Shown here: positions 16,969 to 24,872 of the stretch, piece after piece | Numbering within the stretch: position 1 is the stretch's first letter | Layout: each line of letters opens with the position of its first letter | From: Ruminobacter amylophilus | Lineage (GTDB): Bacteria; Pseudomonadota; Gammaproteobacteria; Enterobacterales; Succinivibrionaceae | Reading direction: 5' to 3' | Assembly (NCBI RefSeq): GCF_900115655.1 | Contig: NZ_FOXF01000008.1 | Coordinates: 1-64,000, forward strand | DNA: 64,000 nt | Notes under the pieces: generated by a model | Databases searched by the model: none | Seen by the model: the letters and a program-made list of their open reading frames with translations, nothing else | What the model was told of the DNA's origin: nothing | Position numbers and translations under genes: made by a program

Positions 16969-17221
16969 TATTATGGAGTGATGCATTAGAGAAAAATTCT
17001 AAAAATTGATTAATTTGGCATAAGAATTTTGTTTTTTTTACATAAAATTATCATTGGTGTAATTTTTTTTGTATTTATCTCTCAAATATTTAACCCAAGT
17101 GTAACAAAGATTAAAAAAGTTATTAAAATTGGAAAGTGTGGATTATTATAAATTGAGTCTAACGGAGATTATTATGACTTATCTGAATATGACGGATACG
17201 TTGTACACAGGAGGTGGAAGC

Positions 17222-17809
17222 GTGACGTTTCAAAAAGTTTGTAATAACAAGGGCTTTACTCTACTAGAAATGATTGTGGCTATTGTTATTGCAGGAATTC
17301 TAATGTTGGTGGCTATACCTAACATGCGTGATTGGAAATTAGAGCAGGATCTTGCGACAAAGGCTGAAGCTGTAATTGCTGAATTTGATCTTGCAAGAAC
17401 CACAGCCCAGCAGACTAATCAGCCAGTGACAATACAGCCAATTAACCAAAGGGACTGGAACAGAGGGTTTGGTACATTTATTAACTCTAACTTTGCTACG
17501 GGACGAGGAGATTTCACCGATAATGATGATTTCGTGTCTAATTTTGATATAACTGATAACAATATCAGATTTAGTGTCGGTACTGATGCACAAACAAATC
17601 CGAATGCAAATATTCGTTTTCTGCCGAATGGTATGTCTGGTCTGGTTGGGGCTGCTCAGCAAGATGTTATGGCAGTTCAAGGCAACGTCACTGCAAGATT
17701 GTGTCGTGTTATATCTGGACGTGCTGTTACCTGGACCATAGTAATGAGAACATCTGGCGACACAACCAAACAAATGACACAGAACGCGACTGATTGCGTT
17801 GGCTACTGA
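17222..17809 (+). CDS. fimT: minor pseudopilin FimT/FimU-like
   Basis: Minor type IV pilin of the GspH/FimT family, part of the priming tip complex. From GTG at 17222 the 195-residue product has a 10-residue leader ending in KG, then FTLLEMIVAIVIAGILMLVAIP, the prepilin cleavage site with Glu at +5 and the hydrophobic helix. This start has a perfect AGGAGG 8 bases upstream. The frame is open further up and ATG at 17174 also has a GGAG, so a 26-residue leader is possible. The C-terminal part has the GspH features RFLPNGMSG and two Cys. It begins the five-gene pilin operon. Confidence 0.85.
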   Translation: MTFQKVCNNKGFTLLEMIVAIVIAGILMLVAIPNMRDWKLEQDLATKAEAVIAEFDLARTTAQQTNQPVTIQPINQRDWNRGFGTFINSNFATGRGDFTDNDDFVSNFDITDNNIRFSVGTDAQTNPNANIRFLPNGMSGLVGAAQQDVMAVQGNVTARLCRVISGRAVTWTIVMRTSGDTTKQMTQNATDCVGY

Positions 17810-17817
17810 GGTGATTT

Positions 17818-18429
17818 ATGAATAGAAAGCAAAAAGGTTTCTCTTTACTGGAACTTCTCGTTTCAATGCTGATCGTGTCTGTTGCTATGCTGGGTTTTGC
17901 AGCTTTGCAGGCTTATAGTTCCAGAGCTTTAAGCAGTTCTTATGCCAGAACTTCTGAAACTGCAGTTTTTCAGGATTTTATTAAGTTGTTTCAGGTAAGT
18001 AACTACTCTGTAAGTAATTTAGCTTGGGGAGGAGAACAGGAGATTGATTTTAATTGCGCCAATGCAAAAACTCAATTGAGATATCAGGGACAGGCTGTTT
18101 CTCCTGTATCTGTTTTGGCAAATGGTGTTGAGGACGTTTGCACAAGGCTTGCTAGGTCTCCAGCCATTGTAAGTCAGGCTGTTAGGTTTAGATTGACAAG
18201 AAATTTGACAGCTCTCAGTAAATTAAATTCTTATCAGTTAACTATAAGTTTTGCGTATGTACCTAAGAAAAAGGGTGATCGTACTGATCAGAATGGCAAT
18301 GACATAGTTGTATCTCTTGATAATTTGGATAACTACTGTCCGATAACGGGGAATGTTAATGATGATATTCTTAATAAACGTCGTATAGAGCATGGAGTTG
18401 TGTGCAATAGAATTGAGGTGTTGTTATGA
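17818..18429 (+). CDS. pilV: minor pilin PilV-like
   Basis: A prepilin of 203 residues with a short KQKG leader, then FSLLELLVSMLIVSVAMLGFAALQ, typical of PilV. The C-terminal domain is variable; two or three Cys could form a disulfide. GAGGTG stands 5 bases before the ATG, and the start follows fimT by 8 bases. The stop overlaps the next gene (ATGA). It is expected to join FimT, PilW, PilX and PilE in the inner-membrane complex that starts pilus assembly. Confidence 0.85.
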   Translation: MNRKQKGFSLLELLVSMLIVSVAMLGFAALQAYSSRALSSSYARTSETAVFQDFIKLFQVSNYSVSNLAWGGEQEIDFNCANAKTQLRYQGQAVSPVSVLANGVEDVCTRLARSPAIVSQAVRFRLTRNLTALSKLNSYQLTISFAYVPKKKGDRTDQNGNDIVVSLDNLDNYCPITGNVNDDILNKRRIEHGVVCNRIEVLL

Positions 18430-19418
18430 TTTTATCAAACAAGAAGGGTTTTGGCTTAATAGAACTTATGATAAGCATATTGGTTGCCTCAATTATTGTT
18501 GCGGGATTATATCAGATGCTGACGTCAAGTATGTTGAATTTTGGTATATCCAGTGCTACAGGTCGTTCAGGAAAAAGTGCACGACAGGTGGATAACCTTG
18601 TTAATAATCTTATATTTCAGGCAGGGCACATGAACTACAGAAGATACGCTGAGAAAGCTAAATTTATGGCTGAGAGCTCAGCCTTTAGCTCAAATACTTT
18701 CTTCAGTAATACATATGCATGGAGAAGAGATGTCTTTATCCATGGTGGTTCTTTATTCAATGGAAACAACAGTATTAAGTTCAGATTCTTTGGTTCTTCC
18801 TTAAGAGATGACGTTCGAGATGACAACGGGAACACTGTAGCAAACGGCTATACTTTTGACTGTCGAGGTATCAGTGTCCCTGATACTGTAGAATTGGAAA
18901 TGCTTATTTTTGTGAACAATAATGGTCTTGTATGTGCACAGCATGCTCTTCAGGGGGACGCAGCCACTTGGGATATACCTGTCGGCACACCTCAGGTCAT
19001 TGATGGTTCAATTGTAAGTATGAGAATTTTGTATGGTACTACTCGCACAGGTGAGGGTGATGCCTATTTTACTGCAGAATCCGTAGGTGATTTTTGGCCG
19101 TTTATAAATCTGGTTAAATATTCATTCGTTACATCACAGGAAACAGGTCAGAATGTAATTAAAGCTCAGAACACCAATAATGGCCGAGTTGAGTTGACTT
19201 TATTTGACCAAAATGAAATTAGCCCTAGTGGTCCGTGCCCTTCAGACGCCTTCTTTAATAAGTCAACTATGAATTATACCGGTTCACGCGTATGTGTAAA
19301 CAATCCTGTATCTAATGATAATATGGGAATATACGTTGTTCCAAATGATAGAACAACCAGAATGCACCGCATAATTTCAGGTACTGTTCCTTTGTTTAAC
19401 GGTTCTAATTTTGAGTAA
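18426..19418 (+). CDS. pilW: minor pilin PilW-like
   Basis: The 330-residue protein has the prepilin site NKKG-FGLIELMISILVASIIVAGLY and is the largest of the set, as PilW usually is. The remaining part is rich in Asn/Gly and carries a long beta-domain with IDGSIVSMRILYG, a motif common in PilW_T4P. It overlaps pilV by four bases. The ATGA coupling and its length are the main support beside the leader. Confidence 0.83.
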   Translation: MILSNKKGFGLIELMISILVASIIVAGLYQMLTSSMLNFGISSATGRSGKSARQVDNLVNNLIFQAGHMNYRRYAEKAKFMAESSAFSSNTFFSNTYAWRRDVFIHGGSLFNGNNSIKFRFFGSSLRDDVRDDNGNTVANGYTFDCRGISVPDTVELEMLIFVNNNGLVCAQHALQGDAATWDIPVGTPQVIDGSIVSMRILYGTTRTGEGDAYFTAESVGDFWPFINLVKYSFVTSQETGQNVIKAQNTNNGRVELTLFDQNEISPSGPCPSDAFFNKSTMNYTGSRVCVNNPVSNDNMGIYVVPNDRTTRMHRIISGTVPLFNGSNFE

Positions 19419-19433
19419 GGGAGATTCAATATT

Positions 19434-20048
19434 ATGTTTATCAGAAATCAAAGAGGTGTGGCACTTGTTGTCGCATTGATGATAACGGTAATTATTGGAA
19501 TTATTGCCGTTACTCTCGCAGGTGTTACTTCTAAAAGTCAGAAGAGTGACAACTCTTATTACGGTCGCGCACTGGGTTCAAATAGCGCTATTTCAGGTGT
19601 AAACAGAGCTATAAATTTCTTGTCCGCAACCAGCAATGTAAAGGATTTTTCTAAAAGAGCTGATATGTTTAAAAAGGAGGGAACTCCCTCTGTATCTCAG
19701 TGGACTATTGACGGTAGCTTAGTTAATACTGCTGATTTTTTCAGAGGTATTAAACGGCTTAGGAATAATAATGAGGTTAATTCTCAGAATAATCCGTGGT
19801 ATAGAAATGCCTCTGAATGGGATGCTAGTTTATGCCCTAAGAATAATTGTGTTGTTCTAAATAATGGAACAACAATCTATTACATTGAACAGAGAGAGAT
19901 TCGTCCTTGCGACGCTACTGGTTCGGAATGTAATTTCAATTATGAATATTATCGAATCACCTCAAGAGGACTTGACAGAGTAGGTAATAACCGTTCAGCA
20001 GCTATAGTACAGACACATGTTAGAGTTAGAGTACCAAAAGTAGATTAA
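19434..20048 (+). CDS. pilX: minor pilin PilX-like
   Basis: The 204-residue protein begins MFIRNQRGVALVVALMITV, a PilX_N type N-terminus: no Glu at +5 but the RG-VALVVALM pattern is typical. The soluble domain is unfamiliar beyond this. An AGGGAG lies ten bases before the start. It ends one base into the next open frame. In Pseudomonas and Xanthomonas pilY1 follows pilX; here pilE follows directly. Confidence 0.8.
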   Translation: MFIRNQRGVALVVALMITVIIGIIAVTLAGVTSKSQKSDNSYYGRALGSNSAISGVNRAINFLSATSNVKDFSKRADMFKKEGTPSVSQWTIDGSLVNTADFFRGIKRLRNNNEVNSQNNPWYRNASEWDASLCPKNNCVVLNNGTTIYYIEQREIRPCDATGSECNFNYEYYRITSRGLDRVGNNRSAAIVQTHVRVRVPKVD

Positions 20049-20065
20049 TGTGTATGGAGGGTAAT

Positions 20066-20506
20066 ATGGTAGATTTAAATAATAGAAAGGGGTTCACCTT
20101 AATTGAGTTACTGATAACCATTGTTATTGTTGGTATTTTGTCTATGATTGCTGTTCCTTCATATCGTAGTTATGTTGTACAGGCTAGAAGATCTGATGCT
20201 GAACAGGAATTAACAAAGTTGGTAAGTGCGTTTGAAAACTGTTTTTCACTAAATAACACATATGCCAATTGCGTTGACAATAATGTTAATCCTTTGCCTG
20301 ATAGCGTTAGTAATTATTATAATTATCAACAGTTTATTTCAGATAATGGTAATGAGTATTTTATTACTGTACAGGCCAGAGGATCTCAGACTAGAGATGT
20401 GCAGGCTTGCCAAACATTAACAATTAACAGTTTAGGAAGAAAATTTTCAAACTGTTCAATTGATGCGTGTAGAGGACAATCAGCTGATTCAAATCATTGC
20501 TGGTAG
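20066..20506 (+). CDS. pilE: type IV pilin PilE-like minor subunit
   Basis: From ATG at 20066 the 146-residue product is MVDLNNRKG-FTLIELLITIVIVGIL, a textbook prepilin leader of nine residues and Glu at +5, then AVPSYRSYVVQARRSDAEQEL and the late QACQTLTINSLGRK, as in PilE/ComP. An earlier ATG in frame at 20048 overlaps the pilX stop, but GGAGGG five bases before 20066 favours the later start. Several Cys near the end could form disulfides. It closes the operon ahead of a strong terminator. Confidence 0.87.
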   Translation: MVDLNNRKGFTLIELLITIVIVGILSMIAVPSYRSYVVQARRSDAEQELTKLVSAFENCFSLNNTYANCVDNNVNPLPDSVSNYYNYQQFISDNGNEYFITVQARGSQTRDVQACQTLTINSLGRKFSNCSIDACRGQSADSNHCW

Positions 20507-20538
20507 TATTTAAGTAATAAAGTACAAATAACTAAAAG

Positions 20539-20576
20539 CCTGTTGCTAATCAAAGTGATTGATAACGGGTTTTTTT
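20539..20576 (+). terminator. terminator of the pilin operon
   Basis: CCTGTTGCTAATCA / TGATTGATAACGGG pairs over 14 positions with one mismatch, an AAG loop and then seven Ts. Confidence 0.9.
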
Positions 20577-20660
20577 GTATATGATTTGAAGTGAGCCTGT
20601 AACTTTAATTAATAAAAAGTTCCTAAAGTCTGGCTACCCTAAAAAGAAATCGTTAGACGC

Positions 20661-20698
20661 AAAAAGGAAAGAATCATTTTAAATGTTTCTTTCCTTTC
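20661..20698 (-). terminator. terminator of yheS-rlmJ
   Basis: AAAGGAAAGAA-x-CATT / AATG-x-TTCTTTCCTTT with a short loop; the minus strand continues with CTTTTTG. It lies about 80 bases past the rlmJ stop. Confidence 0.75.
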
Positions 20699-20778
20699 TG
20701 GTGATTTTAGAATTTCAGTATGAAAGTCTCTTCCATAAGGTAATTGTATATACCGTCTAATCCGCACATTGATGCATA

Positions 20779-21633
20779 TTAATCATCATTTGTGAGTATT
20801 TCCAATCTGTATCTTGCGGTATTATCCAATGCCAGTGATTTTGTGATTTCCGGAAGAATTATCTCAAGTTTGTCCATTAAATTATACGGGGCATTGCAGA
20901 TAATCATTCCTGAACCATGCATACCCATTAATGTGTCTTGTGCACATACCGTAAACTCGGCTTTAATGGTACGTTTTATGTTGATCTTTGTAAGGCTTCT
21001 TACAAGTTCGTAGCTGTGGTCACTGGCTTTTCCCAATAACGGGTACCAGATGGCATATACACCCTGTGCAAATTTCCCATAGGCCTTTTTGACAATGCTG
21101 ACGGTATGTTTATAATCATTTTCGAGTTCATATGAAGGGTCTATAAAAATAAGACCTCTGCGTATGGCTGGTGGAAGTAAAGCCAACACACCTTCTTCAG
21201 CGTCACGATGGTGTACATGGCAGTATTTGTAATGATAAAGGTTGTATTTCAGGTTGTCGTATTCTGTCGGGTGCAATTCTAAAAACTGTGCATTATCAGC
21301 TTCATCAAGCATCTGTGCAGCAATCATGGGAGAACCTGGATAGTATTTAAGAGTTTCCTCGCCATCGTTTACTGTATTCAGAATCTTATAGTAATCAGGA
21401 ACTTCTCTTAGCAGTAACTCATTGTTCAAAATTTTGTTAATGCCGTTTCTATATTCTGAGGTCTGTTGACTCCAGGCGCTTTGTAGAGAATAGGCCCCGG
21501 CACCGGAATGGGTATCTATGTAACTTAGTGGTTTCCCCTTCTGTTTTAACTGACGCAGAATAAGACATAAAACCATGTGCTTCAGCACATCTGCGTGGTT
21601 TCCGGCATGAAATCCGTGTCTATAACTTAGCAT
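20779..21633 (-). CDS. rlmJ: 23S rRNA (adenine-2030-N6)-methyltransferase
   Basis: Methylates A2030 of 23S rRNA. The 284-residue protein starts with the RlmJ signature MLSYRHGFHAGNHADVLKH, has DTHSGAGAY for the SAM motif near residue 40, YPGSP, and the catalytic FIDPSYE near residue 164, where the usual form of the N6-adenine motif is DPPY. Length matches E. coli RlmJ (280). It starts 16 bases after the yheS stop, so the two share an mRNA; this pairing is not the E. coli arrangement. Confidence 0.93.
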   Translation of the reverse strand: MLSYRHGFHAGNHADVLKHMVLCLILRQLKQKGKPLSYIDTHSGAGAYSLQSAWSQQTSEYRNGINKILNNELLLREVPDYYKILNTVNDGEETLKYYPGSPMIAAQMLDEADNAQFLELHPTEYDNLKYNLYHYKYCHVHHRDAEEGVLALLPPAIRRGLIFIDPSYELENDYKHTVSIVKKAYGKFAQGVYAIWYPLLGKASDHSYELVRSLTKINIKRTIKAEFTVCAQDTLMGMHGSGMIICNAPYNLMDKLEIILPEITKSLALDNTARYRLEILTNDD

Positions 21634-21649
21634 AATTCTATTCCTGTTC

Positions 21650-23596
21650 TTAATCTGTATTCTGATATTGATTAAATTCGTTTGTTTGCTGTTCTAACAG
21701 TTCACTTTTTTCCATCCACAGCATTTCAGCTTCTTCAAGTTCAGAGGATACTTTGCTCTGTTGTAGAAGGACCTTCTGGAGTTCATCCTTGTGTTCAGCA
21801 TTATATATGCTTTCATCCGTAAGTTGAATTTCAAGCTGTTTCTTTTCGGAGGTTAGTTTTGTTATTTTTTTATCAAGATTTTCAATTTCTTTCTTTAAAG
21901 GACGAAGTCTTTCTCTGAATTCTGCTTCCAGTTTTTTCTGTTCTTTGGATTTAAATGCTGACTTTGAACTGCTTTTACCTTCATCCTGAGATCTGCTGAG
22001 TTCTTTTTTCTGCTGTTCGTTCTTCTTGTCAAGTTCAACCAGATAGTTGTGGTAGTCATCCAAATCACCATTAAACTGTGAAACTTTACCTTCGCTTACA
22101 AGATAAAATTCATTTGTTGTTGTTTTCAGAAGGTGTCTGTCATGAGAAACAACTATTAAAGCACCTTTGAAGTCGGACAGAGCTAGAATGATTGCCTCTC
22201 TCATATTGAGATCAAGGTGGTTGGTCGGTTCGTCAAGCAGTAATAAATTTGGTCTTTGCCAAACAATGAGGGCAAGAACAAGTCTTGCCTTTTCACCACC
22301 GCTGAAATGTTCAACTTTATCCAGGGCTTTGTCTCCGCTGAAGCCAAAGCCTCCCAGGAAGGACCTAAGCTCCAGTTCCTTATGATTATCGGCAAGCTTT
22401 GTAAGGTGTGATAATGGTGTACCATCATTATCCAGATATTCCAGCTGATGCTGGGCAAAGTATCCTACTTTTATCCCCTTGGCTATTTCTACTGAGCCCC
22501 CAAGTGGAGGTAAAGTTCCTGCAATGGTCTTTATAAAGGTGGATTTACCGGCTCCGTTTCTACCGAGAAGGCCAATTCTGGATCCTGGAACAAGGTTGAT
22601 TTTGACATCTGTAAGGACGGTTTTATCAGGGTATCCAGCACTTAAATTTTCCATTCTTACAAGTGTTTGAGGAAGTTCAGTGCTGTCTCTGAATTCGAAA
22701 GAAAAAGGTGAATCGTAGTGAGCAAGTACGATTCTTTCCATTTTTTCCATTGCTTTAAGACGACTCTGGGCCTGTTTCGCTTTTGTTGCCTTGTACCTGA
22801 ATTTATCTACAAAAGCTTGAAGATGTGCCAGCTGAGCCTGCTGTTTTTCGTAGAGAGCCTGCTGAAGATTAATTTTGTGGGCTCTTTCTTCTTCAAAGCT
22901 TGTAAAATTACCTGTATACATGTTCAGTTTCTGATTTTCCATATGGATGATATGGGTACATATATTGTCAAGAAAATCCCTGTCATGTGAAATGATAATC
23001 AGTGTTCCGCTGTAGTTCTTGAGCCAGTCTTCAAGCCAGATTACAGTATCCAGATCGAGGTGGTTCGTCGGTTCGTCAAGAAGTAGCAGGTCTGATGGGC
23101 ATAAAAGGGCCTGAGCAAGATTCAGACGCATTCTCCATCCACCTGAAAAGTTTTTAACTGGACTGTTGTATTCTTCCTGACTGAATCCCAAACCTGTAAG
23201 CAGTGTTTCTGCACGGCTTTTGATAGTGTATGCTCCGATATTTTCAAGTTCTGCATGTATTTCCGCCATGGCCATGCCATTGTGTGAGTTTTCTGCATCC
23301 TCCATCATCTTCTGCAGATTTCTGTATTTGGTGTCACCATCAATTACATAATCAAGAGCACTTTTATCAAGTCCGGGGGTTTCCTGCGCCACAGAACTTA
23401 TAACCCATCCGTTAGGGATAATTATTTCTCCTGATTCAGGTGATAATTCTCCTTTTATGGCTGCAAATAGTGTTGATTTACCACACCCGTTACGCCCTAC
23501 AAGGCCGACTCTTTTGTGAGGGTATATTGTGGCAGTTGCGTCTTTAAGCAGGGTGTTTGTCCCACGCATTATTTCCAGATTATTGATGTAGATCAT
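21650..23596 (-). CDS. yheS: ABC-F ATPase YheS
   Basis: Ribosome-associated ABC-F protein with two ATPase cassettes and no membrane part. The 648 residues include Walker A GRNGCGKST (about 34-42) and GRNGAGKST (about 345), signature SGGWRMRLNLAQAL and SGGEKARLVLALIV, and LLLLDEPTNHLDL twice. The linker has the KATKAKQAQSR motif of YheS, and the C-terminal 90 residues are a charged coiled coil. The second half is strongly like E. coli YheS (VPGSRIGLLGRNGAGKST, GIKxGYFAQHQLEYL). Function proposed for the family: relief of stalled translation. Confidence 0.95.
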   Translation of the reverse strand: MIYINNLEIMRGTNTLLKDATATIYPHKRVGLVGRNGCGKSTLFAAIKGELSPESGEIIIPNGWVISSVAQETPGLDKSALDYVIDGDTKYRNLQKMMEDAENSHNGMAMAEIHAELENIGAYTIKSRAETLLTGLGFSQEEYNSPVKNFSGGWRMRLNLAQALLCPSDLLLLDEPTNHLDLDTVIWLEDWLKNYSGTLIIISHDRDFLDNICTHIIHMENQKLNMYTGNFTSFEEERAHKINLQQALYEKQQAQLAHLQAFVDKFRYKATKAKQAQSRLKAMEKMERIVLAHYDSPFSFEFRDSTELPQTLVRMENLSAGYPDKTVLTDVKINLVPGSRIGLLGRNGAGKSTFIKTIAGTLPPLGGSVEIAKGIKVGYFAQHQLEYLDNDGTPLSHLTKLADNHKELELRSFLGGFGFSGDKALDKVEHFSGGEKARLVLALIVWQRPNLLLLDEPTNHLDLNMREAIILALSDFKGALIVVSHDRHLLKTTTNEFYLVSEGKVSQFNGDLDDYHNYLVELDKKNEQQKKELSRSQDEGKSSSKSAFKSKEQKKLEAEFRERLRPLKKEIENLDKKITKLTSEKKQLEIQLTDESIYNAEHKDELQKVLLQQSKVSSELEEAEMLWMEKSELLEQQTNEFNQYQNTD

Positions 23597-24116
23597 GATA
23601 TTCGTTTAATTCTGATTTAAGCACATATAACGCTGATACGTGATATGGTTGCTTATGCATTATGTTGTACCGGAAACGTCTTTAACAGTGTCCGGTATTG
23701 CCTAAAATAAAAAGTAATAATGTACAGAGGTATGTATTAAATTTTCTGCAAGCTAATATATCATATACTTTAAATAAAGATAAGTTTATGTTCTGTTGGA
23801 GTTCGTGGGCAGGAACTTATTAAGTTATTGTAAGAATTATTTTTTTCAGAAGTAAAAGAGTTGATTACAAGGAAGTAAGCTGCCACACTGCAAAAAATAT
23901 CAGTATTACCTAACGCGTTTCTTTTTGATGATATATTCCTTCAAATTGACGGTAGATGATACTTTTAGATTGAAACACAAGGTGAGAGTTCAGAAAGTAA
24001 TTTGTGTACAGAGATAAATTTAAAGAACGAACTTAAAGTATTAATACAATTCATTATGTTATAATCAGCGAGGTTTGTCTAAATTGGTTAAAATGATTTG
24101 CTGAGATTATTCATTT
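23597..24116. other. divergent intergenic region yheS/slyD
   Basis: 520 bases without a gene. A hairpin TACCGGA (23668-23674) / TCCGGTA (23691-23697) lies in the yheS leader. A -10 TATAAT at 24060-24065 sits about 50 bases before slyD, without a convincing -35. No other structure was seen. Confidence 0.6.
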
Positions 24117-24770
24117 ATGAAAATTACCTCTAATACTGTAGTATCAATTGATTACATTGTTACTGATGAAAATGGTCAGGTTCTTGACACCACTAATGGT
24201 CAGGATGCCATGGAAGTTCTTATCGGTCATTCAAATATTGTTCCCGGTCTTGAAGACGCACTGATGGGTAAGGAAAAAGGGGACAGGATTGATGTTCTTG
24301 TTCAGCCGGACAGAGCATACGGAATCAGACACCCTGAATTAATTCAGGAAATTGACATCAATATGTTTGAAGGCATGGAACTTAATGTCGGTGACAGTTT
24401 CCTTGCTGATACAGACATGGGAAAGAAGCCTATTGTCGTGAAGGAAATCAAGGGAGATACTGTTGTGGTTGACGGAAATCATCCTCTTGCCGGTATGACT
24501 CTTAAGTTTATGGTTGACATTATTGATGTAAGACAGGCTACAGATTCAGAAATTGAACATGGCCACGTTCACGGTGCGCACGGCTGCTGTCACGGACATG
24601 ATGACGATCATGAATGCTGCGGCAAGCATCATCACGACCATGATGGAGAACATGAATGCTGCGGCAAACATCATCATGACCACGACGATGAGCACGAATG
24701 CTGCGGTAAGCATCATCATGAACATGATGAAGAACATGAATGCTGCTGTCACAAGCATGATCGTGAGTAA
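24117..24770 (+). CDS. slyD: FKBP-type peptidyl-prolyl isomerase SlyD with repeated His/Cys metal tail
   Basis: SlyD is a prolyl isomerase, chaperone and nickel-binding protein used in hydrogenase maturation. The 217-residue protein has the FKBP part with the IF insert at 1-150 (VSIDYIVTDENGQVLDTT, GLEDALMGKEKGD, HPLAGMTLKF near residue 123), and a tail of about 65 residues made of His, Cys, Asp and Glu. In the tail a 14-residue unit of the form HECCGKHHHDHDGE is repeated three times plus a partial copy. E. coli SlyD has a His/Cys-rich tail of 50 residues, but not this regular repeat. It ends with a strong terminator. Confidence 0.95.
   Translation: MKITSNTVVSIDYIVTDENGQVLDTTNGQDAMEVLIGHSNIVPGLEDALMGKEKGDRIDVLVQPDRAYGIRHPELIQEIDINMFEGMELNVGDSFLADTDMGKKPIVVKEIKGDTVVVDGNHPLAGMTLKFMVDIIDVRQATDSEIEHGHVHGAHGCCHGHDDDHECCGKHHHDHDGEHECCGKHHHDHDDEHECCGKHHHEHDEEHECCCHKHDRE
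24609..24758 (+). repeat. tandem 42-base repeats in the slyD tail
   Basis: Three full units at 24609-24650, 24651-24692 and 24693-24734 and a shortened fourth, each starting CATGAATGCTGC. Differences are few and mostly silent. Confidence 0.92.
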
Positions 24771-24818
24771 TAAGTAACGCTTTAAGTCAAAGCTTGCTTC
24801 TCTGATATGGAATTTTAG

Positions 24819-24848
24819 AGGACACAATGAATTTGTGTCCTTGTTTTT
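24819..24848 (+). terminator. terminator after slyD
   Basis: AGGACACAA / TTGTGTCCT, nine perfect pairs with a TGAAT loop and then TGTTTTT. Confidence 0.88.
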
Positions 24849-24872
24849 ATTACACACATAGTTATACTCCTT

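Larger units (their letters stand above)
16619..17221. other. very AT-rich spacer upstream of the pilin operon, no gene seen
   Basis: About 600 bases rich in T and A runs, including TTTTTTT and AAAAAAA tracts, with no open frame of note. It holds two CRP-like sites listed separately and the pilin operon start. Its composition is unlike the flanking coding regions. Confidence 0.7.

Noticed and set aside
17030-17060. Possible sigma-54 promoter (TGGCAT...TTTTG) before the pilin operon
   Set aside because: The -24 and -12 elements are not at the required spacing.
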